A stretch of DNA of 21,752 bases from an uncultured Planctomycetia bacterium. GTDB taxonomy: Bacteria; Planctomycetota; UBA1135; GCA-002686595. This document shows, in pieces, positions 14,455-21,752 of this stretch. The position numbers and the translations under genes were made by a program. The stretch is taken from contig CALKYE010000045.1 in the NCBI GenBank assembly GCA_938003765.1, forward strand, positions 1-21,752. Reading direction: 5' to 3'. The notes under the pieces are model-generated. The model made no database searches and was not told where the DNA came from. It saw nothing but the letters and a program-made list of their open reading frames with translations. Numbering within the stretch: the first letter of the stretch is position 1; every line of letters begins with the position of its first letter.

Positions 14455-15297
14455 ATGAACACCGCCCAGCGCCTCGGAGTGTGCTCCTGGTCCCTGCAGT
14501 CGACCTCGCCAGCGGACCTGGCGTCCAAGCTGAAAGCGGTCGGCGTCGACACCTGCCAGCTCGCGCTCGATCCGATCCGCGACGGGCGCTGGAAGCTCGG
14601 TGAGACGCGTGACGTGCTCCGCGCGGCCGGGATCGAGATCCGCTCCGGGATGATGGGCATGCACGGCGAGGACTACACGAGTCTCGAATCGATCCGCGTG
14701 ACGGGCGGTGTGCGGCCGACGCAGCACTGGGCCATGAACCTCGAGATCGCGCGCGAGGATGCGCGCATCGCGGCCGAGATGAAGCTGCCGCTGGTCAGCT
14801 TCCACGCCGGGTTCCTTCCCCACGATCCGAACGACCCCGAGCGCACCGTGCTCGTCGAGCGGCTGCGTCAGATCGTCGACGTGTTCGCAGCGAACGGCGT
14901 CAACGTCGCCTTCGAGACGGGGCAAGAGGACGCGGACACGCTGCTCGGTTTCCTGCGCGACCTCGCGCGGCCGCGTGCGGGCGTGAACTTCGATCCGGCG
15001 AACATGATCCTCTACGACATGGGCGAGCCGGTGAGCGCGCTCGACAAGCTCGCGCCGTACGTGCGGCAGGCGCACATCAAGGACGCTCGACGCGCCAAGG
15101 TGAAGGGCGAGTGGGGTTCGGAGGTGCGCGTTGGAACCGGTGAAGTCGCGTGGCCGAAGTTCTTCGACACGCTCGCGCGCCGCGGAGTCCGCGTCGACCT
15201 GATGATCGAGCGCGAAGCCGGCGACTCGCGCATCGAGGACATCAGGGCCGCGCGCGAGCTCGTGCAGCGCCAACTCGCCACGGGAGCCAACAAGTGA
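14455..15297 (+). CDS. Sugar phosphate isomerase/epimerase family TIM barrel
   Basis: The 280-residue protein is a full-length xylose-isomerase-like TIM barrel. The first strand is RLGVCSWSL. Likely metal or substrate residues at barrel ends are H117 (VSFHAGF), E154 (VAFETGQED), D180 (VNFDPANM), H207 (RQAHIKDA) and E252 (MIEREAGD). The family includes sugar epimerases, myo-inositol catabolic enzymes and hydroxypyruvate isomerases, so the exact substrate cannot be read. No signal peptide is seen: cytoplasmic. The ribosome binding site is weak; ATG at 14455 is chosen because the domain starts ten residues later. It is the first gene of a three-gene unit, with its TGA overlapping the GTG of the dehydrogenase. 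The pairing with a Gfo/Idh/MocA enzyme suggests a shared sugar or cyclitol pathway involving oxidation and isomerisation. It is divergent from tetR, whose product probably controls it. Confidence 0.92.
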   Translation: MNTAQRLGVCSWSLQSTSPADLASKLKAVGVDTCQLALDPIRDGRWKLGETRDVLRAAGIEIRSGMMGMHGEDYTSLESIRVTGGVRPTQHWAMNLEIAREDARIAAEMKLPLVSFHAGFLPHDPNDPERTVLVERLRQIVDVFAANGVNVAFETGQEDADTLLGFLRDLARPRAGVNFDPANMILYDMGEPVSALDKLAPYVRQAHIKDARRAKVKGEWGSEVRVGTGEVAWPKFFDTLARRGVRVDLMIEREAGDSRIEDIRAARELVQRQLATGANK

Positions 15298-16331
15298 GCT
15301 CGCAACGTCCCATCGGCGTCGGAGTCATCGGCCTGGGCTTCATGGGCCGCACGCACATCGGCGCCTTCGCCGCGGCGAACGCGGCGGGCTTCGCGAACAA
15401 GCTCGTCGCAGTGTGCGACAAGAGCCCCGAACGTCGGTCGGGTCGCGCGAGTGAAGCCGGCAACATCGCCACGGGCGGCGCGGGCGAGCAGCTCTTCGAT
15501 CCGACGCACGTGCGCGGCTACGAGGATGCGGCGCAGTTCCTCGCGGATCCGGCCGTCGAGCTCGTGAGCATCTGCACGCACACCAGCACGCACGTCGAGC
15601 TCGCCAAGGCCGCGCTCGAAGCCGGCAAGCACGTGCTGCTCGAGAAGCCCGTCGCGCTCGACAGCGCGTCGATCGAGCAGCTCATCGAGGTCGCGCGGCG
15701 CTCGAAGGGCCTGTGCATGCCCGCGATGTGCATCCGCTTCTGGCCGGCGTGGGCTTGGTTGAAGCGCGCGGTCGCGTCCGGCGAGTACGGCGCCGTGCAG
15801 AGCGCCGTGTTCCGCCGCCTCGGCAGTCGGCCGCAGTGGAGCGCGGAGTTCTATGCCAACGCCGCGGCCAGCGGCGGTGCGCTGTTCGACCTGCACGTGC
15901 ACGACGTCGACTTCGCGACCTGGTGCCTCGGCGTTCCGCGCTTCGTCTCGGCCGGCGGCTCGAGCGATCACGTCAGCGCGCTCTATCACTACGACTCGGG
16001 CCCGCAGCACGTCGTCGTCGAAGGCGGCTGGGATCACACGCCCGGCTGGTCGTTCAAGATGGCCTACACGGTCGTGTTCGAGCGCGCGACGGCCGACTAC
16101 GAGTTCGGCCGCGCGAACGAGCTCGTCCTCGCGCGCGATGGAGCGTCGACGCCGATCGCGGTCGACGCGCACAACGGCTACGACGGCGAAGTGCGCCACT
16201 TGCTCGCCGCGATCGCCAGCGGATCGCGCAAGCTCGATGCGACGCTCGAAGACGCGCTCGCTCACACGCGCGTGATCGAAGCCGAGCGCAAGAGTCTGGG
16301 CGTGCGCCAGCCGGTGCTCGTGAGGCGGTAG
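15294..16331 (+). CDS. Gfo/Idh/MocA-family oxidoreductase
   Basis: The 345-residue protein starts at GTG 15294, overlapping the isomerase stop by four bases (GTGA), with GGGAG eight bases upstream. The N-terminal Rossmann fold carries GVIGLGFMGRTH (10-21), the NAD(P)-binding glycine motif. HVLLEKPVALD contains the conserved Glu-Lys-Pro (117-119), where the lysine is catalytic in the family. The C-terminal domain has ASGGALFDLHVHDVDF (192-207), with H203 the likely catalytic histidine, and a beta-sheet region usual for the fold. Such enzymes oxidise or reduce sugar or cyclitol hydroxyls using NAD(P). The substrate is not readable from sequence. Length is typical, and all the key motifs I looked for are present. 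The gene is in an operon with the isomerase (overlap) and the membrane protein 8 bp downstream. Confidence 0.94.
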   Translation: MSSQRPIGVGVIGLGFMGRTHIGAFAAANAAGFANKLVAVCDKSPERRSGRASEAGNIATGGAGEQLFDPTHVRGYEDAAQFLADPAVELVSICTHTSTHVELAKAALEAGKHVLLEKPVALDSASIEQLIEVARRSKGLCMPAMCIRFWPAWAWLKRAVASGEYGAVQSAVFRRLGSRPQWSAEFYANAAASGGALFDLHVHDVDFATWCLGVPRFVSAGGSSDHVSALYHYDSGPQHVVVEGGWDHTPGWSFKMAYTVVFERATADYEFGRANELVLARDGASTPIAVDAHNGYDGEVRHLLAAIASGSRKLDATLEDALAHTRVIEAERKSLGVRQPVLVRR

Positions 16332-16339
16332 AGGCCGCG

Positions 16340-17803
16340 ATGCGAGCGCGGCTAGCCATCGGGTTGGGCTTGGCGGCGGTCGCTGCGTTGTTGCTGTATC
16401 TGCTGTTGCGCGACGATGCTCCGCCGAGCGAGCCTGCTGCAGCGCCAGAGGCGGACGCGCCCGCGATCGAGTTCGAGCGAACTCCCGTCGTCGAGTCGCC
16501 GCACGACGCGGCGCCCGTGGAGCCCGAGGTCGCCGAGCCCGCCTCGCCGCCCGTCAAGCAACCCGCGCCTCCGCGACCGGCGCCAGCCGCGCTCGCGCAG
16601 CAAGCGGAGGTCGCTCTGGAACGCCTGCCCGAAGACTGGACACCGCCGCGCGAAGAATTCGGCATCGTGGCGGTGACTGTGAGGTCGAGGCCCGATCGCA
16701 AGCCGCTCGAAGGCGTACTCGTCTGGCTCGAGACCGAGGGTGAGTACGGACCTTGGGAGATGCCGGAGCCTCGCTACACGGAGTTCAACGGGCAAGCGAC
16801 GTTCGAGCGCGTGCCCGTCGGGCCGGCTCGGGTCTGGACCGAACCGCGCGGTGGAGTTCCGCGCGTACAAGTTGAGAGCGACGAGATCAGCAGCGTCGCC
16901 GTGAACCTGGCGCGCCAGCGCTCCGTCGAGGGCTTCGTGCGCGCCGACGACGGCAGTCCCGCGTCGGGCGCTGAGATCTGGGACCGGGTGTTGGCCGGCG
17001 CTCACTTCGTCGAGCGACCGCTCGCGCGGACGAACGACAGCGGCGAGTTCCGGCTGTGGATCAACGACAACCAGGACCTCTATCTGTGCGCACGGGGCGG
17101 CGACGCTCTGCCATCGAACATCGTGCACGTCCCGTCCGGCCTCGAAGGAACAACGGAACGCGTCGAGCTCGTTCTCGGCCCGAAGGGCCAGCAGCTCGAT
17201 GTGTTCGTCACGGGGCCGAATGAAGAGCGGCTCGAGGACGCGACCGTCTCGATTCGACTGAGCCACGACGCTTCGCCTGATCTGCCACAGTGGGCTGCGT
17301 TCTCCAGCATCGGCTCGGCGCCGGCGCTGTGGAGTTCGAAGTCGGACGCCAGCGGCGTTGCGAAGTTTGATGGCCTGCCTCGAGGGAGGCTCACGATCGA
17401 GGCTTCTGCGGCCGGATACGTCGCCAGCCACTTCGAGATTCGACTTCCGCATCCGGAGAGTCCGCCGGAAGCTCCGAGGGATTTCTGGCAGGTGGTCACG
17501 GTTGCGGATGCGCGTGTCAAGGTCACCTTGCTCCCGGGAGTTCGGCTCGAGGGTCGTGCGTACTTGCCGAACGGACTCGCTGCGGCAGGCGCCGTCATTC
17601 GCTACCGACACCTGCGACGATTCGGCGCCACGACGGCGCGCGCCGACGAGCACGGCTACTTCCGTTTGGACGGCGTGCCGACGACCTCTTGCACGGTGTA
17701 CGCCCGAGTCGACGAGTATCGGGCCGAAGAGCAGTTGCCGGCTGTGGCGCCCGACGCGACACGCTGGTGGGCGCCTGTGCTGCGCTACGACGGCCGGCGC
17801 TGA
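16340..17803 (+). CDS. Membrane-anchored protein with carboxypeptidase-regulatory-like modules
   Basis: The 487-residue protein begins with a membrane segment (residues 4-23), then a Pro/Ala/Glu-rich spacer (about 25-100) that would span the cell envelope. The rest is a series of beta-sandwich modules with the carboxypeptidase-regulatory-like signature: hydrophobic strand, DG or NG turn, then a glycine-led strand. Examples are GQATFERVPVGPARV, SVEGFVRADDGSPASGAEI, SDASGVAKFDGLPRG and RLEGRAYLPNGLAAAGAVI followed by DEHGYFRLDGVP. About four modules can be counted. These transthyretin-like domains commonly mediate binding to polysaccharide or protein; no catalytic motif is visible. The ATG at 16340 has GAGG six bases before it and follows the dehydrogenase stop by 8 bp, so it belongs to the same operon. 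Its stop is 6 bp from the convergent stop of the next gene. A role at the surface in recognising the substrate of the two enzymes is possible but only inference. Confidence 0.82.
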   Translation: MRARLAIGLGLAAVAALLLYLLLRDDAPPSEPAAAPEADAPAIEFERTPVVESPHDAAPVEPEVAEPASPPVKQPAPPRPAPAALAQQAEVALERLPEDWTPPREEFGIVAVTVRSRPDRKPLEGVLVWLETEGEYGPWEMPEPRYTEFNGQATFERVPVGPARVWTEPRGGVPRVQVESDEISSVAVNLARQRSVEGFVRADDGSPASGAEIWDRVLAGAHFVERPLARTNDSGEFRLWINDNQDLYLCARGGDALPSNIVHVPSGLEGTTERVELVLGPKGQQLDVFVTGPNEERLEDATVSIRLSHDASPDLPQWAAFSSIGSAPALWSSKSDASGVAKFDGLPRGRLTIEASAAGYVASHFEIRLPHPESPPEAPRDFWQVVTVADARVKVTLLPGVRLEGRAYLPNGLAAAGAVIRYRHLRRFGATTARADEHGYFRLDGVPTTSCTVYARVDEYRAEEQLPAVAPDATRWWAPVLRYDGRR

Positions 17804-17809
17804 CAGCGG

Positions 17810-18322
17810 TTACTTCGTCGCCGCGCGGACCTGCTCGGTCCAGCCGCGGAAGTCGCTGAAGTCGGTGTGCTCGAGCACCTTGCCGTCAGCGATGCGCAGC
17901 ACGGCGACGACGCGCAAGTCGAACGGAACGTCGCGGGCGCCCGGGGCGATGTTCTTCCCGCGCAGCGTGTATTTGAGCCGACCGATGGCGATCGCGCGAT
18001 CGCCGGAGCTGAACTGCTCCTCGAACTCGAAGCGCAGGTCGTCGATGCCGCGCGTCGAGGAACGCAGCAGACCCACGATGGCCTCCGGGCCGGTGACGGG
18101 TCCGACTTGCGGGCCGATCTCCGCCGTCGTGGGATCGCTCCACACGCTCCGCTGGTCGTAGAACGTTCGCAGGCCTTCGACGTCCCACGCCGCGTAGCGC
18201 TCGAAGTACGCGCGCGCGACGTCCGCGACGCCGCGCGGCTCTGACTTCTCGACTTGCGGCGCCTGACCGGCGAACGCGAGCAACGGCAATCCGACGACGA
18301 GGGTCAACCAGTGAATGCGCAT
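17810..18322 (-). CDS. Secreted NTF2-like (SnoaL-type) protein
   Basis: The 170-residue protein has a signal peptide (MRIHWLTLVVGLPLLAFAG, cut near residue 18-20). The mature part is one NTF2-like cone fold: helix ARAYFERYAAWDVEGLRTFYD, then SVWSDPTTAEIG, helix GPEAIVGLLRSS, and strands FEFEEQFSSGDRAIAIG, LKYTLRG, LRVVAVLRIADGKVLEHTDF. This pattern is characteristic of SnoaL or DUF4440-type domains, which can act as small-molecule isomerases or as non-catalytic binding proteins. The ribosome binding site is modest (AAGAGG close to the ATG). It is convergent with the preceding gene (6-bp gap) and lies 143 bp downstream of the serine-hydrolase-like gene on the same strand. The function is unknown. 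Confidence 0.83.
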   Translation of the reverse strand: MRIHWLTLVVGLPLLAFAGQAPQVEKSEPRGVADVARAYFERYAAWDVEGLRTFYDQRSVWSDPTTAEIGPQVGPVTGPEAIVGLLRSSTRGIDDLRFEFEEQFSSGDRAIAIGRLKYTLRGKNIAPGARDVPFDLRVVAVLRIADGKVLEHTDFSDFRGWTEQVRAATK

Positions 18323-18465
18323 GGCCTCTTGGCGTGATCGAGACAGATGGTGGGACGCGCACGACGGCGCTGCGCGACGCTACCGCACGACACAACGCTG
18401 CGGGTGGAGGCTACCGAGGTTCGACGCGCGCCCTGACCGCCGTCGTACACACTGTCGAACAGTCG

Positions 18466-19833
18466 TCACTTCATGCGCATCGCGCCCGTTCGCGCGCCGT
18501 GCCGATTGAGCACGAACTCGCTCGCGACGCCGCTGTCGACCTTGAACTCGAAGATCACCTCGTCATCCGGCTCGGAGACGAAACGGTGCTCGCCCTGGTG
18601 GCGCAGCCGGTACGGACCGTCGAACGGCGATTCGAAGAACAACTGCTCGTCGCGCGCTTCGATGGTCGTGCGCGTGCAACCCATGTAGTAGACGCCGGTG
18701 TAGACGGCGCACTGCTCCTTGGTGAGCGGGAGATCGACGACCTTGCGCTCGGGGATCTCGAACACGACGCGCGCCAGGCGCTCGTTGATGCGAGCGAGGT
18801 TCACGGACTCCCGGCCGGCGGCGGAGGCGACGACGAGGCTGGTCGCCGGGCGCCACGACACGCGCAACGCGCTGGCACGGGACGCTCCGCCGAGCGAGAG
18901 GAACGGTTCGCTCTCGAGGCGCGTGCGGGAGAAGCCGTAGGAGTACGGCGCTTCGATGCCGCCCGAGAGTCGGTCCGCCGCGAGCAATGTCGCGCGCGAG
19001 GAATCGGTGAGGAACACGCCTTCGAGCGCACGCATCAGGTGCGCGAGATCGTCGAGCGACGTACGGATGTCGACCACGCCGAAGAGGCGACCGACGGACG
19101 CCGCATCCGCGGGCGCGCCGCTCACGCTGAACGATGCTTCACGCGGCCGTCGCTCGCGCTCACCGACTTCGACCGCCGTGTTCTGCAGGCGTGCGGGGTC
19201 GATCACCCACTCCTGGAGGACCTTCTGAATCGGCGCCTCGGCCAGCTTCTCCGCGATCGCGGCTGCGATCAGCGCGTTGGACTCGCTGTAGACGAAGCAC
19301 GACCCGGGTTCGGCGTCGAGCGGGCGCTTGCCGAGCCAGCTCAGAACGGCCGCGGAATCGCGAACCTCGTCGTTCGTCTCCAGGTAGTCGGCGTAGCTCG
19401 GCGCGCCGGACGAGTGCGTGAGCACCTGCGCGATGGTGACGGTCTTCCCGCCGAACTCGAGCTGCGGCAGGTGCTTGGTGACCGCGTCGCTCAACTTGAG
19501 CTTGCCGGCGTCAGCCATGCGCAGGAGCGCGAGCGCCGAGAGCGCCTCGAACGTCCACGGCGCCGGGCGCGCGTGGTCGAGCGCTTCCTCGGGAGCATCG
19601 GCGTCGCGCGCGAACCACGCGGCGAGCACGACCTCGTTCCCGATCCACACACCCGCCGAGAGATTGGGCGCGTCGAAGTCCGTCTTGGCGCTGTCGAAGG
19701 CCTTCTGGAGTCGGCCAGTCAAATCGTTCTGGCCCGTCTGGCGATGCGTCTGTGGCGCCGCCGCGCTCGTCAGAACCAGCAACCCGATCGCAGCCGACGC
19801 ACTCCATCCCGACAATTCACGCTTCCCGCGCAT
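18466..19833 (-). CDS. Serine-hydrolase (beta-lactamase-like) fold, catalytic motifs missing
   Basis: The 455-residue protein has a signal peptide (positively charged start, hydrophobic 13-25). Residues about 45-370 follow the class C beta-lactamase/penicillin-binding fold. The LLRMADAGKLKLSDAV, HLPQL, VLTHSSGAPSYADY and VYSESNALIAAAIAEKL segments align well with family landmarks. At the position of the catalytic Ser-x-x-Lys the protein reads Trp93-Thr-Phe-Glu96, so the nucleophile and general base are both absent. The usual Tyr-x-Asn is Tyr182-Ser-Glu184. The third motif reads SLGGASRAS, without its usual His or Lys. The C-terminal 90 residues are a DUF3471-like beta-barrel (YTGVYYMGCTRTTIE and FVLNRHG). 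It is therefore probably a non-catalytic binding protein. ATG at 19833 is supported by GGGAGGA just upstream; an in-frame ATG at 19920 gives a poor signal peptide. The loss of the active site is from my manual alignment. Confidence 0.8.
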   Translation of the reverse strand: MRGKRELSGWSASAAIGLLVLTSAAAPQTHRQTGQNDLTGRLQKAFDSAKTDFDAPNLSAGVWIGNEVVLAAWFARDADAPEEALDHARPAPWTFEALSALALLRMADAGKLKLSDAVTKHLPQLEFGGKTVTIAQVLTHSSGAPSYADYLETNDEVRDSAAVLSWLGKRPLDAEPGSCFVYSESNALIAAAIAEKLAEAPIQKVLQEWVIDPARLQNTAVEVGERERRPREASFSVSGAPADAASVGRLFGVVDIRTSLDDLAHLMRALEGVFLTDSSRATLLAADRLSGGIEAPYSYGFSRTRLESEPFLSLGGASRASALRVSWRPATSLVVASAAGRESVNLARINERLARVVFEIPERKVVDLPLTKEQCAVYTGVYYMGCTRTTIEARDEQLFFESPFDGPYRLRHQGEHRFVSEPDDEVIFEFKVDSGVASEFVLNRHGARTGAMRMK

Positions 19834-19837
19834 GGCA

Positions 19838-19844
19838 TCCTCCC
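19838..19844 (-). promoter_or_regulatory. Ribosome binding site of the serine-hydrolase-like gene
   Basis: Read on the minus strand this is GGGAGGA, four bases from the ATG at 19833. It rules out the upstream in-frame ATG at 19920 as the likely start. Confidence 0.65.
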
Positions 19845-19998
19845 GCAAGCGATTGGCCCGCGAGGACGACACTAACCATGCCGACATCGGCTCGCAGGCG
19901 ATGCAGTCCGAACCCGACACCGATTGAGTACGTAGGCGCTCGTCGAGGTGCTCACAAGGCTCTCGCGCCGGAGTGTTGCTTCATGAACTTGCGTTCAC

Positions 19999-20020
19999 GT
20001 GTCGTTCGCACGAGCGACAC
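19999..20020. repeat. 22-bp near-perfect palindrome
   Basis: GTGTCGTTCG (19999-20008) and CGAGCGACAC (20011-20020) pair at nine of ten positions, with a G-T wobble at the tenth, around a two-base centre. It lies about 166 bp upstream of the serine-hydrolase-like start and 147 bp past the SRPBCC stop. It may be an operator or a hairpin; the two-base centre favours a protein-binding site. Confidence 0.45.
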
Positions 20021-20166
20021 TGCGACACACGCACAGATTCGGGCGAGAGCGCGCGAACGGAGACGCGCTCACGTCGCTCAGTGTCTTGCGCCGAGCGAGC
20101 TGCGTTGCGAGGCCGCAGCTCGAACGTGCGAAGCGAGAGCGAGCCCCACAACGCTCCGTGCGCGAG

Positions 20167-20697
20167 TCAGGTCTTCTCGCAGGCCGCCTTCAACTTGGAG
20201 AGCCCGCGCTCGAAGCTCGGGCCGACCATCGAGTCGAACGCCATCGCCAGGTAGCCGCCGATCACCGGCATGTCGAGCTCACCCTCGATCACCCACGAGA
20301 CTTCCACGGAGCCGGGCTCGAGCGTGCGGTAGTTCATGAGCGCCACGCTCTGCGTGCGGTGCTCGCCATCGATGAACGCCATGTCGTAGGTGATGCCGGC
20401 CTGCGGATCGCAGCGCGTGAAGGTCAGCTCGCCATCGCCCGACTCACCCGTCCAACTCTGGTGCGCGCCGACGCCGGTGGTCTTCTCGCCGAGCGTCACG
20501 ACGATCGTCGGATCGTCCTCGCGCCACGGCTCCCACTGCGCCCAGTTCTCGAGGTCGCCGCACAGTTCGTGGATGCGCGCGACGTCGGCCTTGATCGCGA
20601 TGCGGCGCTCGACGCGGAATTGGCCGCCGCGCGCAGCTCCCACGCCGACGATCACGGCGATCAGGACCAACAGCGCGATGATGATCTTCTTCAGCAT
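20167..20697 (-). CDS. Membrane-anchored SRPBCC (polyketide-cyclase-like) protein
   Basis: The 176-residue protein starts with a membrane segment (residues 4-21, no clear cleavage site). It then forms one START/SRPBCC domain: strand QFRVERRIAI, helix DVARIHELCGDLENWAQWEPW, strands TIVVTLGEK and HQSWTGESGDGELTFTRCD, GITYDMAFIDG, SVEVSWVIEGEL, and a closing helix VGPSFERGLSKLKAAC. The ENWAQWEPW motif after the first helix is common in this family. Such proteins bind hydrophobic ligands in a deep cavity; single-anchor versions of this size are common and mostly uncharacterised. The ATG at 20697 has AAGGAGA seven bases upstream. It lies 79 bp after the stop of the radical SAM gene on the same strand, so it may be in one operon with it. 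The family is well supported; the ligand is unknown. Confidence 0.87.
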   Translation of the reverse strand: MLKKIIIALLVLIAVIVGVGAARGGQFRVERRIAIKADVARIHELCGDLENWAQWEPWREDDPTIVVTLGEKTTGVGAHQSWTGESGDGELTFTRCDPQAGITYDMAFIDGEHRTQSVALMNYRTLEPGSVEVSWVIEGELDMPVIGGYLAMAFDSMVGPSFERGLSKLKAACEKT

Positions 20698-20776
20698 GGT
20701 CGTTCTCCTTGGAACGCCACGCTAGCGAGTTGGTGCCGCCGCGCGCCAACCTCGGGGGTCGGCGCGCCGGTCGAGA

Positions 20777-21752
20777 TCACTCCATGTGCGCGACCACGCG
20801 CTCGTCGCCCATCTGCAGCGCGACTTGAACCTGGCGCGTGTCGCGCGGCGCGAAGAAGCGCTTGAACACGCCCTGGAACACGTTCTCGTAGACGCGCAGC
20901 ACGCCCTTGGTGCCGAGGCGATAGACGAAGTCGGTGATCGCCCAGTAGCGCGGGCCGTAGAGACCCTGGGCCTTGCTGTAGATGCGCGCCTGCTCGGCGA
21001 CCATCCACTCGCTGAACAGCATGTAGGCGATCAGGTACGGCTTGGTCGCCCAACGCCACTTGATCATCCGCGGCGCGAAGCGCATCAGCGACGGGAAGCG
21101 CACGAGGATCGGGAACAGCTTGTGGAGGTTCTCGATCTCCTGCTTGTTCTCGAACAGGATCGAGGTCGTGCGGTTGAACTTCTCGGGGAAGTCGTCGTAG
21201 GCCGACACCGCGTAGCCCATCTGCTTGGTCATGTCGGCGATGTCGAACTCGGGGTACGGCTGCATCAGCGACACGAGCGGGTGGTCCACCCGGCACTCGA
21301 TGTTGAGCCGCACCGTGTCGAGCTCGTCCTCGAGCGTGCCGCCCGGCCCGCCGAGCATGTTGAGCGAGCCCAGCCGGATGCCGTAGCGCTTGATCCACTC
21401 GGACGCGTCGGTGAGCTGCTTGCGCGTCGTGTTCTTGCGGAACACCGCGTTGCGCACGTAGTCGCTGGCGGCTTCGAAGGCGATGCGCGCGTAGACGCAG
21501 CCGGCCTTCTTCAGGAGCTCGATGTGCCGCTCGGTCGTCATGTTCGCCATCAAGATGACGTCGAACGGCAGGCCGATCTCCTTGGGATAGCGCTCGCAGA
21601 ACTCCTCGAGCCAGTCGTTCTTCAGGTTGAAGATGTCATCGAGGAAGTGAACGAACTTGAGGTTGTACTTCGCGCGCACTTCCTTGATCTCGGCCAGCAC
21701 GTGGTCGACCGAGCGCTTGCGCGTGTACTCCTTGTTGTTCGCCCCGTAGACC
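20777..21752 (-). CDS. Radical SAM protein, 5' part outside the window
   Basis: The frame is open to the right edge, giving 324 visible residues. The visible start VYGANNKEYTRKRSVDHVLAEI normally follows directly after the CxxxCxxC cluster motif in B12-binding radical SAM proteins, so the cluster and any cobalamin domain would lie just beyond the edge. Landmarks of the radical SAM barrel are VHFLDDIFNLKNDW, FDVILMANMTTERHIELLKKAGC, ARIAFEAASDYV and LGSLNMLGGPGGTLEDELDT. The C-terminal 150 residues are rich in aromatic and basic residues (LMRFAPRMIKWRW and YAYMLF-type segments), as in the long tails of such enzymes. The family is known for anaerobic-type radical chemistry on lipids, tetrapyrroles and other substrates. 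The substrate cannot be told. A GTG at 21700 could be mistaken for a start, but the homologous sequence continues upstream of it. Confidence 0.85.
   Translation of the reverse strand, partial: VYGANNKEYTRKRSVDHVLAEIKEVRAKYNLKFVHFLDDIFNLKNDWLEEFCERYPKEIGLPFDVILMANMTTERHIELLKKAGCVYARIAFEAASDYVRNAVFRKNTTRKQLTDASEWIKRYGIRLGSLNMLGGPGGTLEDELDTVRLNIECRVDHPLVSLMQPYPEFDIADMTKQMGYAVSAYDDFPEKFNRTTSILFENKQEIENLHKLFPILVRFPSLMRFAPRMIKWRWATKPYLIAYMLFSEWMVAEQARIYSKAQGLYGPRYWAITDFVYRLGTKGVLRVYENVFQGVFKRFFAPRDTRQVQVALQMGDERVVAHME

Larger units (their letters stand above)
19834..20166. other. 333-bp intergenic region
   Basis: The gap lies between the SRPBCC gene and the serine-hydrolase-like gene, both on the minus strand. 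It should hold the promoter of the latter and the 3' end of the former. Besides the ribosome binding site and the imperfect palindrome at 19999-20020 I see no gene: the open frames are arginine- and serine-rich. Confidence 0.5.

Noticed and set aside
14320..15273. N-terminal extension of the TetR frame across the isomerase gene
   Set aside because: Antisense to a clear TIM-barrel gene; TetR homology begins at 14319.
18334..19875. Long plus-strand frame opposite the serine-hydrolase-like gene
   Set aside because: Shadow; no signal peptide or domain and arginine-rich.

Overview
The window is about 21.8 kb of very GC-rich DNA with strong G/C preference at third codon positions. It looks like a chromosomal segment from a planctomycete-like bacterium (Planctomycetota). 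The support is several secreted proteins that end in a related C-terminal module of a kind I know from planctomycete proteomes, FG-GAP beta-propellers, a WD40 protein resembling the rear half of planctomycete Ser/Thr kinases, a DUF1570-like metallopeptidase, and a sugar isomerase/Gfo-Idh-MocA pair. This assignment rests on protein style; no rRNA or other marker gene is present.

Layout, left to right. 1-554 (minus): a GTG-started DUF669-like (phage-type) protein running off the left edge. 862-2103 (plus): a secreted HExxH metallopeptidase. 2104-3864 (minus): a secreted subtilisin-like protein. 4054-4836 (minus): a Tat-exported, probably lipid-anchored iron superoxide dismutase followed by a 16-bp perfect hairpin. 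4979-6529 (minus): a secreted FG-GAP-like propeller. 6615-7235 (minus): a membrane-anchored protein with a predicted helical/coiled-coil stretch. 7300-8445 (minus): an M19 dipeptidase with all metal ligands. 8446-9163: a gap with a coding-like segment I cannot name. 9164-10843 (plus): a seven-repeat FG-GAP protein. 11038-11622 (plus): a small secreted protein of unknown function. A two-part hairpin at 11641-11682 separates it from the convergent WD40 gene.

11684-14319 (minus) is a two-gene unit: a TetR-family regulator whose stop codon overlaps the GTG start of a 14-repeat WD40 protein. Divergent from it, 14455-17803 (plus) is a three-gene unit: a TIM-barrel sugar isomerase/epimerase, a Gfo/Idh/MocA oxidoreductase (start overlapping the previous stop by 4 bases), and a membrane-anchored protein with carboxypeptidase-regulatory-like modules. 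A palindrome just upstream of tetR is the natural operator candidate for both units. The right part is all minus strand: a secreted NTF2-like protein, a serine-hydrolase-fold protein whose catalytic motifs are missing, a membrane-anchored SRPBCC protein, and the 3' part of a radical SAM protein that leaves the window at the right edge.

I see no CRISPR array, tRNA, rRNA, insertion sequence or defence island. The most notable points are the shared secreted C-terminal module on three different N-terminal architectures, the kinase-less WD40 protein coupled to TetR, the apparently dead serine hydrolase, the extracytoplasmic Fe-SOD, and the palindrome at the divergent promoter.
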